Positions 6,136 to 11,958 of a DNA stretch of 11,958 nt are shown one piece after another. Below the pieces are notes generated by a model. The model was not told the origin of the DNA. It ran no database searches and saw nothing but the letters and a program-made list of their open reading frames with translations. Position numbers and translations under genes: made by a program. The stretch's first letter is position 1; every line of letters starts with the position of its first letter. This stretch comes from Candidatus Nitrosopumilus sp. (lineage in GTDB: Archaea; Thermoproteota; Nitrososphaeria; Nitrososphaerales; Nitrosopumilaceae), in assembly GCA_030637455.1 (NCBI GenBank), contig DAOWGL010000212.1:1-11958 (forward strand), given 5' to 3'.

Positions 6136-6549
6136 ATGTCAGAACAACCAAAAAATAATGAATGGGATTCATTATGGGGAGAATATACAAAATCTCTTGA
6201 AAATTGGAAATCTCTCTTTGAGCAAATTCAAAATGCAAGTAAAGACATGCAATCTAAATTCAATGGTGTTTGGGATAAAGCAAATGTTGAATCAAGCGCT
6301 GAAACCATGAAATTATTTGGAGAAAATTGGCAAAAAGCTCTCAATGATGTTGGAATGAATTCTTTCAAAGAATTTAGTGAAAATTGGCAAAAGGCCCTTA
6401 ATGACACTAATGCATCCACTTTCAAACAATTTGCTGAAAATTGGCAAAAGACTCTTAGCTCATCTGGTTTAGAACAGATGAACGTTTACGGCGAAATGAT
6501 GAAAAAATTTGCTGAAACTTGGAGTTCAATGTGGCCAAAATCTCAATAA
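6136..6549 (+). CDS. Trp-rich repeat protein, phasin/PhaE-like
   Basis: This 137-residue soluble helical protein has many Trp residues and no Cys. It contains three tandem 19-residue repeats beginning ENWQKAL (about residues 63-81, 82-100 and from 101), each with Phe or Met and Lys/Glu in register, and ends in ETWSSMWPKSQ. The underlying DNA has GAAAATTGGCAAAA at 6322, 6379 and 6436, exactly 57 nt apart. Its N-terminal segment (WGEYTKSLENWKSLFEQIQN) parallels that of the protein at 9597-10067 (WKDYNSALSGWKDSLAQWQK), so the two are paralogues. Amphipathic Trp/Phe-rich helices of this kind occur in phasins and in the PhaE subunit of class III polyhydroxyalkanoate synthase, and PHA genes are reported in ammonia-oxidising archaea. 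Granule-surface binding is therefore a reasonable but unproven role. Confidence 0.6.
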   Translation: MSEQPKNNEWDSLWGEYTKSLENWKSLFEQIQNASKDMQSKFNGVWDKANVESSAETMKLFGENWQKALNDVGMNSFKEFSENWQKALNDTNASTFKQFAENWQKTLSSSGLEQMNVYGEMMKKFAETWSSMWPKSQ

Positions 6550-6558
6550 ATTGTTGAA

Positions 6559-6780
6559 TTGAGAGAAAAATTTTTCTTTTTTTGTACTTGTACTGGATTA
6601 GAAATTATGACTGCAGTAGGCGTCACTGGATATTTGTTTCATTTAGAAGAATACATACTATCTTTAATTTCCATGATTGTCTTTGGCAAACTAATCCTTT
6701 TTCATTTTATCATGGAATATTTTGATAGAAAAAAATTACAAACAAAAAACTCTCATGATGTGGAAAGAATAAAACCATGA
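6559..6780 (+). CDS. Small two-helix membrane protein, unknown
   Basis: The frame gives 73 residues from TTG 6559, or 57 from ATG 6607. Two hydrophobic segments are visible, about residues 5-27 (FFFFCTCTGLEIMTAVGVTG) and 33-52 (ILSLISMIVFGKLILFHFIM), followed by a basic and polar tail (YFDRKKLQTKNSH), which would place the C-terminus in the cytoplasm by the positive-inside rule. With the ATG start the first helix is shortened, so TTG is slightly preferred. It starts 9 nt after the phasin-like gene and stops 18 nt before the next one, which suggests a short operon. No family is recognised. Confidence 0.5.
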   Translation: MREKFFFFCTCTGLEIMTAVGVTGYLFHLEEYILSLISMIVFGKLILFHFIMEYFDRKKLQTKNSHDVERIKP

Positions 6781-6798
6781 TTAATTCATAATTTTTTG

Positions 6799-7464
6799 AT
6801 GTCAGTTACTCAGAATGAATATTATGTAGAATTATCTAGTTTTGATGATTTAGCAAGATTGGCATGGGCATTACAAGAGTATCCTAAACGGGTTTATTCT
6901 CAAGAACTAGACGGCACTCGAATTATCTCAAGTAGTTTAACACTTGCAAATACATTGTTGATTTTTTATGTACCAATACTAAAATCAGGAAGATATGTTT
7001 CATATCAAGTTAATTCTGGAAAAGAAATTTGTGATGTTGTTGAATCTACAAAAACTAATTCTAACTATGCTCCAATTATTCATATGGAATCTAAGATTTC
7101 ATCTTTACCAGTACAATCAAAGAAAATATCTGATCAATTCCATCCAATACAAGTAAAGGATTTGGGAAGTTTAGCTCGATTAACATATGATCCAGAATTC
7201 CCAGAAGAACAAAATCTTACACTTTATGCATTACCGCACAACAAATCTTGGGTACTGGGATACATTACTTCTCTTGAAATGGATGAAGTATACTATAATT
7301 TCAATTACGTTGAATTAGATTCAGAACCTACTAAGCATTTTGTTAAATATCAGGGAAATCAAGGCCAAGATCCAGAATTTTCCGATAATTTTGATCATGG
7401 CTATTCCTATCTCCCTATAGTCAAAATAAAATCAGAACACTCAATTTTTGGTTTGAGTGAATAA
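6799..7464 (+). CDS. Conserved-looking hypothetical protein with two similar halves
   Basis: I do not recognise this family. It has 221 residues from ATG 6799; a TTG directly before it adds one codon. There is no signal peptide or membrane helix. The protein is rich in aromatic residues and beta-type segments. The opening FDDLARLAWALQEYPKRVY has an echo at about residue 122 in VKDLGSLARLTYDPEFPEEQ, and both are followed by strands (LANTLLIFYVP; LTLYALPHNKSWVLGYIT), suggesting an internal duplication of a small alpha/beta unit. The tail is acidic with Phe/Tyr (DPEFSDNFDHGYSYLP). It follows the small membrane protein by 18 nt and converges with the minus-strand operon, with only 4 nt between stops. 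Confidence 0.65.
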   Translation: MSVTQNEYYVELSSFDDLARLAWALQEYPKRVYSQELDGTRIISSSLTLANTLLIFYVPILKSGRYVSYQVNSGKEICDVVESTKTNSNYAPIIHMESKISSLPVQSKKISDQFHPIQVKDLGSLARLTYDPEFPEEQNLTLYALPHNKSWVLGYITSLEMDEVYYNFNYVELDSEPTKHFVKYQGNQGQDPEFSDNFDHGYSYLPIVKIKSEHSIFGLSE

Positions 7465-7468
7465 ATTT

Positions 7469-8152
7469 TTAATTATTTCTGACCAAATCTTTAATTTTTG
7501 CCCTTGCTTCTTCAACTAACCGTTTTATCACTGGGATGTAAATTTCAGCTGTATAAACAATTTCAATATTTTTGTGATTTTCAATATTTAGGAATGTAGA
7601 TGCAATTATCTGATTATTTTCAACTTTAGGCTCATTTTTCTCACGTCTTTTATGATTAATAATTTCTAAAAAAACTGGTAATTGTCTTTTTATTTCAATA
7701 TCTAACTCATCCTTAGAACGTAATTTTTTATTGCTTAAAGGAACTTGAATTTCTTGATTAATATCATCTTTGTATCTGTCTGATGCTCTAATCATAATTT
7801 TTACATCAGGTAATTTTTCAAATTTTTTTCTAAAGTTACATATTTCACTCATAAAATTTGGATATGGATTTTTATGTTCTTCGACATATTTTGTTTTAAA
7901 CCATTCTGAAAATTTAATTGCATTTTCATCATTCTTTAATTTTGCTTTTTGTTGAAAACTTTCTTCAGTAATTGGTTTAGTTAAAAATAATCCAAAATCT
8001 CTGTTAGCTTCTTCAAAAATCCCTACTATTATTTTATCTCTTGAATCAACATATTCTTCAAAAAAATGATTTACATAAAATGGATCGGGATCATACTGTT
8101 TAATTTGTTTTAAAGTAATTTCACATTTTTCTATTGCTTCTTCAATATTCAT
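7469..8152 (-). CDS. Hypothetical protein, second gene of a two-gene operon
   Basis: This 227-residue soluble protein has no recognised family. It is highly charged, with many Lys, Glu, Asn and Ile. The first 130 residues are predicted mostly helical (EAIEKCEITLKQIKQ; FSEWFKTKYVEEHKNPY; FMSEICNFRKKFEKL). The next part holds strands (DVKIMIRAS; EIQVPLSN), and the C-terminus has IASTFLNI, NIEIVYTAEIYIPVI and a basic helix KRLVEEARAKIKDLV. The ATG at 8152 overlaps the stop of the upstream gene by 4 nt (ATGA), so the two are translationally coupled and probably act together. A phage, defence or stress system is conceivable, but nothing in the sequence names one. Codon and base use look like the neighbours. 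Confidence 0.6.
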   Translation of the reverse strand: MNIEEAIEKCEITLKQIKQYDPDPFYVNHFFEEYVDSRDKIIVGIFEEANRDFGLFLTKPITEESFQQKAKLKNDENAIKFSEWFKTKYVEEHKNPYPNFMSEICNFRKKFEKLPDVKIMIRASDRYKDDINQEIQVPLSNKKLRSKDELDIEIKRQLPVFLEIINHKRREKNEPKVENNQIIASTFLNIENHKNIEIVYTAEIYIPVIKRLVEEARAKIKDLVRNN

Positions 8153-8532
8153 TGGACTGTATTAGATTGTGAATTAGTATATTTTGATTGTAATTTTAAA
8201 CTAATAGATAATTCTTTAAAAATTTCATTTACACTAACATCTACTAAATTTATTGTAGCATTCTCTTTAACAATTTGTTTCTCAAATTTCTCTTTAATTG
8301 CAAATGATACTGATGACCAATGTAGTGTGCCTTTCAATTGTTCATTTACTGTAGAATTAGTTGTTGGGAAATTTGCTGGAGAGAAAACAATTCCATTTGT
8401 CCATTGCATTGTAGGAATTCCTCCTCCTGATGATCGTGTACTAAATGCTATTTGTTTTATCCAATCCTCAAACTTGTATTCAATTATCTCATGAATAATC
8501 AATTTTTTCCATGGTTCGATAGAAATTTCCAT
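8149..8532 (-). CDS. Hypothetical protein, first gene of a two-gene operon
   Basis: The product is 127 residues from ATG 8532; a TTG at 8541 would add three. The ATG is preferred because a TATA-like box at 8555-8561 then lies 22 nt upstream. The protein mixes strands and loops: EPWKKLIIHEIIEYKFEDWI, a Gly/Ser/Thr-rich middle (STRSSGGGIPTMQWTNG; FPTTNSTVNEQLKGTLHWSS), then helix-prone KEKFEKQIVKENATIN and a C-terminal amphipathic segment (VNEIFKELSISLKLQ). There is no membrane helix, zinc motif or recognised domain. The stop overlaps the next gene by 4 nt. It is divergent from the repeat/zinc-ribbon gene across a 140-nt AT-rich gap. Confidence 0.55.
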   Translation of the reverse strand: MEISIEPWKKLIIHEIIEYKFEDWIKQIAFSTRSSGGGIPTMQWTNGIVFSPANFPTTNSTVNEQLKGTLHWSSVSFAIKEKFEKQIVKENATINLVDVSVNEIFKELSISLKLQSKYTNSQSNTVQ

Positions 8533-8554
8533 TAATTTCAATTATACAATGCTG

Positions 8555-8561
8555 ATTATAA
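8555..8561 (-). promoter_or_regulatory. TATA box of the two-gene hypothetical operon
   Basis: Read on the minus strand the site is TTATAAT, 22 nt before the ATG at 8532. This spacing supports both the promoter and the choice of ATG over the upstream TTG at 8541. Confidence 0.45.
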
Positions 8562-8672
8562 CCCTATTTTTTGTGCTATTTTTAGATATTTTTTTCAAAT
8601 TTTTAGATTTTTTTTAATTGATACTTCAAAAATTATTGCTTAATTAGTAGAAACTAATCATTATTTTTTGTA

Positions 8673-9569
8673 ATGAAAAAATGGGCTGATTTCTTAATTT
8701 CAGAAGTAAGCTATGATTCTGAGCATTTAATTTCGATAGCTACACGACATGAAGATACTGATAATGGCATTACTAAAGGTAAATCCATAAATCGTTTAAC
8801 AATTTCTTCTGATATAAAAAATGGATTTACATACATTACAATTTACAGTGGGAAAAATTCTTGGAAACCAGGTAACAAAGTTAAAACTTTTTCAATTGAA
8901 GGTAGTCCTTATCTTAGATTAGATAAAAATAAAGTGAAATTAGATTTTCTAGGTGATTTACCAGAATCTTCATTTGTAGAAACAATTCAAGAATTAGAAT
9001 TACAACCTGAACCAATCACTGAACCAGAACCACCTTCTAGTCCTAGAGGTTCATTACCAAAAGAATCTGCAGAAGAACTTCCACAAGAATTAGAATTACA
9101 ACCTGAACCAATCACTGAACCAGAGGAAGAAGAAGCTACTCCTGAACAATTATCACAAGTAAATGATATTCAACAACAAATAGATGATTTAGAGAATATT
9201 CTATCAAACCAAAAATTCTCTGAACCAGAGGAAGAAGAAGCTACTCCTGAACAATTATCAAAAGTTAAGAAACTAGAAAAAGAAATTAAAAAATTAGAGG
9301 CTGTAGATGTTAAACATGAAATTAATCAAACATTACGAAAACCAAACAAAAAACTTGATGATCTGGAAAATAAACTTGATAATTCAGATAATGTTAAAAT
9401 TAAAACCCCTGAATCTTCTACTCAAGAAGCTTATTGTGTAAAGTGTAAAACAAAAAGAATTATCAAAAATCCAGAAGAAACTATCATGAAAAATGGTAGA
9501 CCTGCAATTAGAGGAATTTGCTCAGTATGTGGGTGTAAAGTTTTCAGAATAACTAAAATAAAAAAATAA
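8673..9569 (+). CDS. Acidic repeat/coiled-coil protein with C-terminal DUF5679-like zinc ribbon
   Basis: This 298-residue protein has four parts. Residues 1-90 form a small strand-rich domain (FTYITIYSGKNSWKPGNKVK). Residues about 105-205 are acidic low complexity with two duplicated blocks: ELELQPEPITEPE twice and SEPEEEEATPEQLS or a near copy twice. Residues about 160-245 are coiled coil (KKLEKEIKKLEAV; LDDLENKLDN). Residues 253-298 form a zinc ribbon with Cys255, Cys258, Cys283 and Cys286, closely resembling DUF5679 (YCVKCKTKR; NGRPAIRGICSVCG). That ribbon occurs in archaea and elsewhere with no firm function. The protein looks like an adaptor in which a binding domain and a zinc ribbon are separated by a flexible acidic arm. 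It converges with the basic phasin-like gene, 27 nt away. Confidence 0.72.
   Translation: MKKWADFLISEVSYDSEHLISIATRHEDTDNGITKGKSINRLTISSDIKNGFTYITIYSGKNSWKPGNKVKTFSIEGSPYLRLDKNKVKLDFLGDLPESSFVETIQELELQPEPITEPEPPSSPRGSLPKESAEELPQELELQPEPITEPEEEEATPEQLSQVNDIQQQIDDLENILSNQKFSEPEEEEATPEQLSKVKKLEKEIKKLEAVDVKHEINQTLRKPNKKLDDLENKLDNSDNVKIKTPESSTQEAYCVKCKTKRIIKNPEETIMKNGRPAIRGICSVCGCKVFRITKIKK
8988..9124 (+). repeat. Direct repeat A inside the acidic protein gene
   Basis: A 41-nt sequence at 8988-9028 is repeated exactly at 9084-9124, offset 96 nt (32 codons), so the frame is kept. Both encode QELELQPEPITEP plus a following Glu. Identity at the nucleotide level indicates a recent duplication or ongoing slippage. 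Confidence 0.85.
9115..9260 (+). repeat. Direct repeat B inside the acidic protein gene
   Basis: A 41-nt sequence at 9115-9155 recurs exactly at 9220-9260, offset 105 nt (35 codons), encoding EPEEEEATPEQLS. It overlaps the end of repeat A, so the arm was built by two in-frame duplications. Confidence 0.85.
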
Positions 9570-9596
9570 AAACTTGTTTTGTAAACTTGGAAATAA

Positions 9597-10067
9597 TCAC
9601 ATTTGTCCTGATTGCCACGCCTGATTGAATTTTTTGATGGCATCTTGATATGCTACAATTGAATCATCTCCAGATGAATTTAGAAATTTTTCCCATTGAC
9701 CATTGAATTTTTTAATTGATTCAATGTTGGTTTCTTTAAAGATATTTTCCATCATCTTTGTTTGTTGTTTAATATATTCAGGCCCAATTTCTTCCCAAGT
9801 ATTTTCCCAACTTGAACTAACTTTTTTTAATAATTCTGCATCTGATTCTAATGCTTTTTGACACGCATCATGATATGTCATTAAAGTTTCATTTGTGGCT
9901 TTTTGCCATTGTGCAAGGGAATCTTTCCAGCCACTCAAAGCAGAATTGTAGTCTTTCCAAGCTTTTTCAAATTCTGGTTTTTTTGATGAATTTGAAATTT
10001 GTTTTTTAGGTTTAGAAACAGTTTTTTTTACTGTCTTCTTAGGCTTACTCTTTTTCTTGGCTGCCAT
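9597..10067 (-). CDS. Phasin-like protein with basic histone-like N-terminal tail
   Basis: This is a 156-residue paralogue of the protein at 6136-6549. Residues 1-30 are a Lys-rich, disordered tail (MAAKKKSKPKKTVKKTVSKP) resembling the PAKKA-type DNA-binding tails of histone H1-like proteins and of the bacterial phasin PhaM. Residues 33-156 are helical and Trp-rich: FEKAWKDYNSALSGWKDSLA, SSSWENTWEEIGPEY and FNGQWEKFLNSSG, the last matching FAENWQKTLSSSG of the paralogue. There is no Cys. If the body binds a hydrophobic granule or a synthase and the tail binds DNA, it would tether granules to the nucleoid as PhaM does; this is inference by analogy. ATG 10067 is the only start that includes the tail. 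It lies 66 nt downstream of the Cys/His mini-gene on the same strand. Confidence 0.62.
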   Translation of the reverse strand: MAAKKKSKPKKTVKKTVSKPKKQISNSSKKPEFEKAWKDYNSALSGWKDSLAQWQKATNETLMTYHDACQKALESDAELLKKVSSSWENTWEEIGPEYIKQQTKMMENIFKETNIESIKKFNGQWEKFLNSSGDDSIVAYQDAIKKFNQAWQSGQM

Positions 10068-10133
10068 ATTGTACTTTGAAAATAGTAGATGTTAAATCTT
10101 TCAACAATTTCATCATGTGAAAATATCTTGGTA

Positions 10134-10289
10134 CTAAAAATCTGATGCTTTTGAAAATATTGGATTATGTTTTTTGTCTTTGTCTTCAAATAATTTGTAA
10201 TGTACCTTGCATAGATTCCGTGTCTCCCTAAAACTAATTTTTACAGTTTCTATAGCTTTTTCTTTACATTCTGATATACTACATTGCAT
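10134..10289 (-). CDS. 51-residue Cys/His mini-protein, probable zinc finger
   Basis: This short minus-strand frame runs from ATG 10289 to TAG at 10134-10136. The product opens with MQCSISECKEKAIETVKI and contains RNLCKVHYKLFEDK. Cys3, Cys8, Cys27 and His30 have the spacing C-x4-C-x18-C-x2-H, a credible single zinc site, followed by a basic tail ending SKASDF. The composition is protein-like, not the Lys/Asn/Ile noise typical of chance frames in AT-rich DNA, and the frame fills what would otherwise be a 289-nt empty gap. A TATA-like TTTTATTA (minus strand, about 10314-10321) lies 24 nt before the start. It may be co-transcribed with the phasin-like gene downstream. No family is named; a nucleic-acid or protein-binding finger is the likeliest role. 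Confidence 0.6.
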   Translation of the reverse strand: MQCSISECKEKAIETVKISFRETRNLCKVHYKLFEDKDKKHNPIFSKASDF

Positions 10290-10356
10290 TTGAAAAAAAT
10301 ACCTATCATTTACTAATAAAACTTTGAAATTATGTAATTACCAATGCTAACTTTTT

Positions 10357-10590
10357 ATGATTGTAAAATGTCAAAAAATTATGAATGATGAAGAAAAAGG
10401 AGAGCAATTTTTAAAATTAATTGATGATCAAAATAACATTCAGTGGAAAATTGTTGCAAAACTAACATCTCTAATTTCATCTGAATGGAATTCTGAAGAA
10501 TCAAAAAATGAACTTAAAACTCTGGTAGAAAATCATTCTGAAATTACTAAAGAATTGAATAGCTTAGATGATAAAGGGAGTATTTTATAA
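10357..10590 (+). CDS. Small helical hypothetical protein
   Basis: The frame encodes 77 residues from ATG 10357 or 69 from ATG 10381 (MNDEEKGEQ); the shorter form looks more natural because the first eight residues are unlike the rest. The product is acidic and helical (QFLKLIDDQNNIQWKIVAKL; ESKNELKTLVENHSEITKEL), with no Cys and no membrane segment. I do not recognise it; it could be a small coiled-coil partner protein. Its stop at 10588-10590 abuts the stop of ctaB on the other strand, so the coding regions overlap by 6 nt tail to tail. Transcripts of the two must overlap in antisense. Confidence 0.55.
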   Translation: MIVKCQKIMNDEEKGEQFLKLIDDQNNIQWKIVAKLTSLISSEWNSEESKNELKTLVENHSEITKELNSLDDKGSIL

Positions 10591-11514
10591 TGCAGAATCA
10601 ACCATTAGTGCAATAAATAATACTGCCAAGTAAGGGCTAGAGAATTTAAACAATGTCCAGGCTGCTTTTTCCATTGGTTTGACTATAACCCATGCTGATA
10701 ATCCTAGCATTAATGCACCTGATGCAATTGCAGTCCATAGATATACTGCTCCTACCATTTCTTCACCGCTTTGAGTTGTAATGAAAAATGGAGCAATTGA
10801 AAATAATACCATTACGACAGTTGAAATTGCAATAGCCCTAGCAGAAGTTTTTTCTGATTGTACTGCAGTCAACATTGGAACATTGACTTTGTTATAATCT
10901 TCTTTGAAATGTAAAGTGAGTGCCCAAATATGCATTGGAATCCAAATGAACACTAAACCTGCCATAGCAAGACCCATTGTCCATAAATCTGACATGCTTA
11001 CTGCTACCCATCCGATCATTGGAGGTGAGCCTCCACATAATCCACCTAAAATAATGTTAGTTCTAGAATTTCGTTTTAAAACATATGAGTAAATTATAAT
11101 GTTGTTTACTAATCCAAATGCAATGAAAGTAGTTGCCCATGCCCCTTGTTCTAATGTTGTTGTAAAAGAAATCCCAAATGCTAGAACCAAGGAAATACCT
11201 GCTAATACTAATCCAAAATTTCTTGCCTTTACTGCAGGATAGATTCTTTTTGATGGTAGAGGTCTGTCTTTTGTCCTTTCCATAATAGCATCAATGTCTC
11301 TATCGTGATAATTAGTCAAAGTATTTGCAGCGGCTGAACCTGCAGCAACTGAAAATAACATCAACAGCCATGTTGCTGGGGCTATTTCTATATCGTAAAT
11401 ATTGGAAGCTGTTAATGCTGCACCAAATGCTGTAAAAACTAGTAAATACCAAATTTTTGGTTTTGTTAATTCATAATATACTGCTACTCTAGATTCAGAT
11501 TTTTGCTTTTGCAA
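10585..11514 (-). CDS. ctaB: Protoheme IX farnesyltransferase (heme O synthase)
   Basis: This integral membrane UbiA-family prenyltransferase transfers a farnesyl or longer group to protoheme to give heme O, the precursor of heme A in terminal oxidases. The 309 residues match family length with about eight to nine hydrophobic helices. The first Asp-rich motif is NYHDRDIDAIMERTKDRPLP (68-87), with N68, D71 and D75 for Mg-diphosphate binding. ILGGLCGGSPPMIGW (155-169) and the second motif HFKEDYNKVNVPM (202-214) are typical of CtaB rather than other UbiA enzymes. The start is TTG at 11514, only 2 nt after the stop of the Lrp-type regulator, so translation is probably coupled. It indicates aerobic respiration with a heme-copper oxidase. 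Confidence 0.93.
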   Translation of the reverse strand: MQKQKSESRVAVYYELTKPKIWYLLVFTAFGAALTASNIYDIEIAPATWLLMLFSVAAGSAAANTLTNYHDRDIDAIMERTKDRPLPSKRIYPAVKARNFGLVLAGISLVLAFGISFTTTLEQGAWATTFIAFGLVNNIIIYSYVLKRNSRTNIILGGLCGGSPPMIGWVAVSMSDLWTMGLAMAGLVFIWIPMHIWALTLHFKEDYNKVNVPMLTAVQSEKTSARAIAISTVVMVLFSIAPFFITTQSGEEMVGAVYLWTAIASGALMLGLSAWVIVKPMEKAAWTLFKFSSPYLAVLFIALMVDSAL

Positions 11515-11516
11515 TA

Positions 11517-11958
11517 TTAGTCACTATCCTTTGATGGCATATATGGCATTGCTTTCATTCGTGATTTCATTTCGATAAATGATTCAGATGACTGAATTCC
11601 TTCAATTCTACCAATTCGTTCAGAGACCATTTTATGCATCTGATCTAATGATTTTGAATACATTGTAACTAGAATGTCAAATCTACCTGTAACTTCTGCA
11701 ACTTCTCTAACTCCATCTATTTTGAATAATTCTTCAATAATATGATCTCGTTTTTTTGTATCCATATTGATTCCAGTTAATGCCTTAACATTGTAACCAA
11801 GTTCTTCATCATTAACAACAATTGTAAAACGTTCAATTAATTTTTTCTTAACTAGTCTTTTTATTCTTGAATATACTACTGATGAATTAACATTAATTTT
11901 TTTTGATAGACGTGGAACTGAAATTGAGGCATCATGTGATAATTCTGATAAAATTTGC
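11517..11958 (-). CDS. Lrp/AsnC-family transcriptional regulator (5' truncated by window)
   Basis: This is a DNA-binding regulator of the feast/famine family; 146 codons are visible and the N-terminus lies beyond 11958. The frame is open from the edge, so the ATG at 11763-11765 is internal. The visible start (ILSELSHDASISVPRLSKKI, then SSVVYSRIKRLVKKKLIERF) is the winged helix-turn-helix with its recognition helix. The rest is the RAM ligand-binding domain: VKALTGINMDTKKRDHIIEE, IDGVREVAEVTGRFDILVTM and a C-terminal strand (IEGIQSSESFIEMKS). It ends PYMPSKDSD. The next gene, ctaB, starts 2 nt after the stop, making a regulator-heme O synthase operon. The regulator may respond to an amino acid or another small ligand and may control respiratory genes, which is inference. 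Confidence 0.88.
   Translation of the reverse strand, partial: QILSELSHDASISVPRLSKKINVNSSVVYSRIKRLVKKKLIERFTIVVNDEELGYNVKALTGINMDTKKRDHIIEELFKIDGVREVAEVTGRFDILVTMYSKSLDQMHKMVSERIGRIEGIQSSESFIEMKSRMKAMPYMPSKDSD

Noticed and set aside
6228..6425. Minus-strand frame with repeated LRAFCQFS
   Set aside because: The repeats are the antisense reading of the ENWQKAL units on the plus strand.
7770..7955. 61-codon plus-strand frame rich in Phe and Ser
   Set aside because: Antisense to the 227-residue minus-strand gene; composition is that of a reversed Lys/Glu-rich protein.
8988..9260. CRISPR-like or tandem-repeat array
   Set aside because: The repeats are in-frame pairs within a coding region, only two copies each, with coding spacers.
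9431..9643. 70-codon minus-strand frame spanning the 9569/9597 junction
   Set aside because: Mostly antisense to the zinc ribbon of the acidic protein and overlaps the end of the phasin-like gene in another frame.
11517..11765. 82-residue stand-alone RAM-domain protein starting at ATG 11765
   Set aside because: The same frame stays open to the window edge and encodes the helix-turn-helix domain, so this is the end of a full Lrp/AsnC regulator.

Overview
The window reads as chromosome of a low-GC archaeon, most likely a Nitrosopumilus-like ammonia-oxidising archaeon (Nitrososphaerota/Thaumarchaeota). This is inferred from gene content: an AbrB-PhoU regulator, archaeal NAC, a split archaeosine-TGT-type PUA protein, a UbiD decarboxylase, heme O synthase next to an Lrp/AsnC regulator, and DUF5679-like and Cys-rich zinc-ribbon proteins. 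TATA-like boxes lie about 22-30 nt before start codons with almost no Shine-Dalgarno sequence, which suggests mostly leaderless transcripts. I saw no rRNA, tRNA, insertion sequence or CRISPR array.

Positions 1-3060 hold housekeeping genes. They are a minus-strand PhoU-type regulator, then divergently a PUA protein and NAC overlapping by 4 nt, a short coiled-coil protein resembling A-type ATP synthase subunit H, and a RuvC/RNase H-fold protein whose reading frame extends upstream of any normal start codon. Positions 3061-3400 are non-coding, extremely AT-rich and carry two perfect 12-bp inverted repeats. They lead to a TATA box and a zinc-ribbon gene with a Lys/Ala-rich linker.

Positions 3913-6085 hold a small protein that resembles proteasome assembly chaperone PAC3, a UbiD decarboxylase overlapping it by 8 nt (possibly the decarboxylase of the archaeal mevalonate pathway), and a hotdog acyl-CoA thioesterase.

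Positions 6136-10590 look lineage-specific. Two paralogous Trp-rich helical proteins (6136-6549 plus, 9597-10067 minus) resemble phasins or PhaE, and the second has a basic histone-like tail. Between them lie a small membrane protein, an unknown two-part protein, a two-gene minus-strand operon of unknown function, and an acidic repeat and coiled-coil protein ending in a zinc ribbon. A 51-codon Cys/His protein at 10134-10289 (minus) is easy to miss.

Positions 10585-11958 hold heme O synthase (CtaB), starting with TTG two nucleotides after a 5'-truncated Lrp/AsnC regulator. CtaB points to heme-copper oxidase respiration. The most interesting leads are the phasin-like pair, the PAC3-like chaperone, the missed Cys/His mini-protein and the non-AUG start of the RuvC-like gene.
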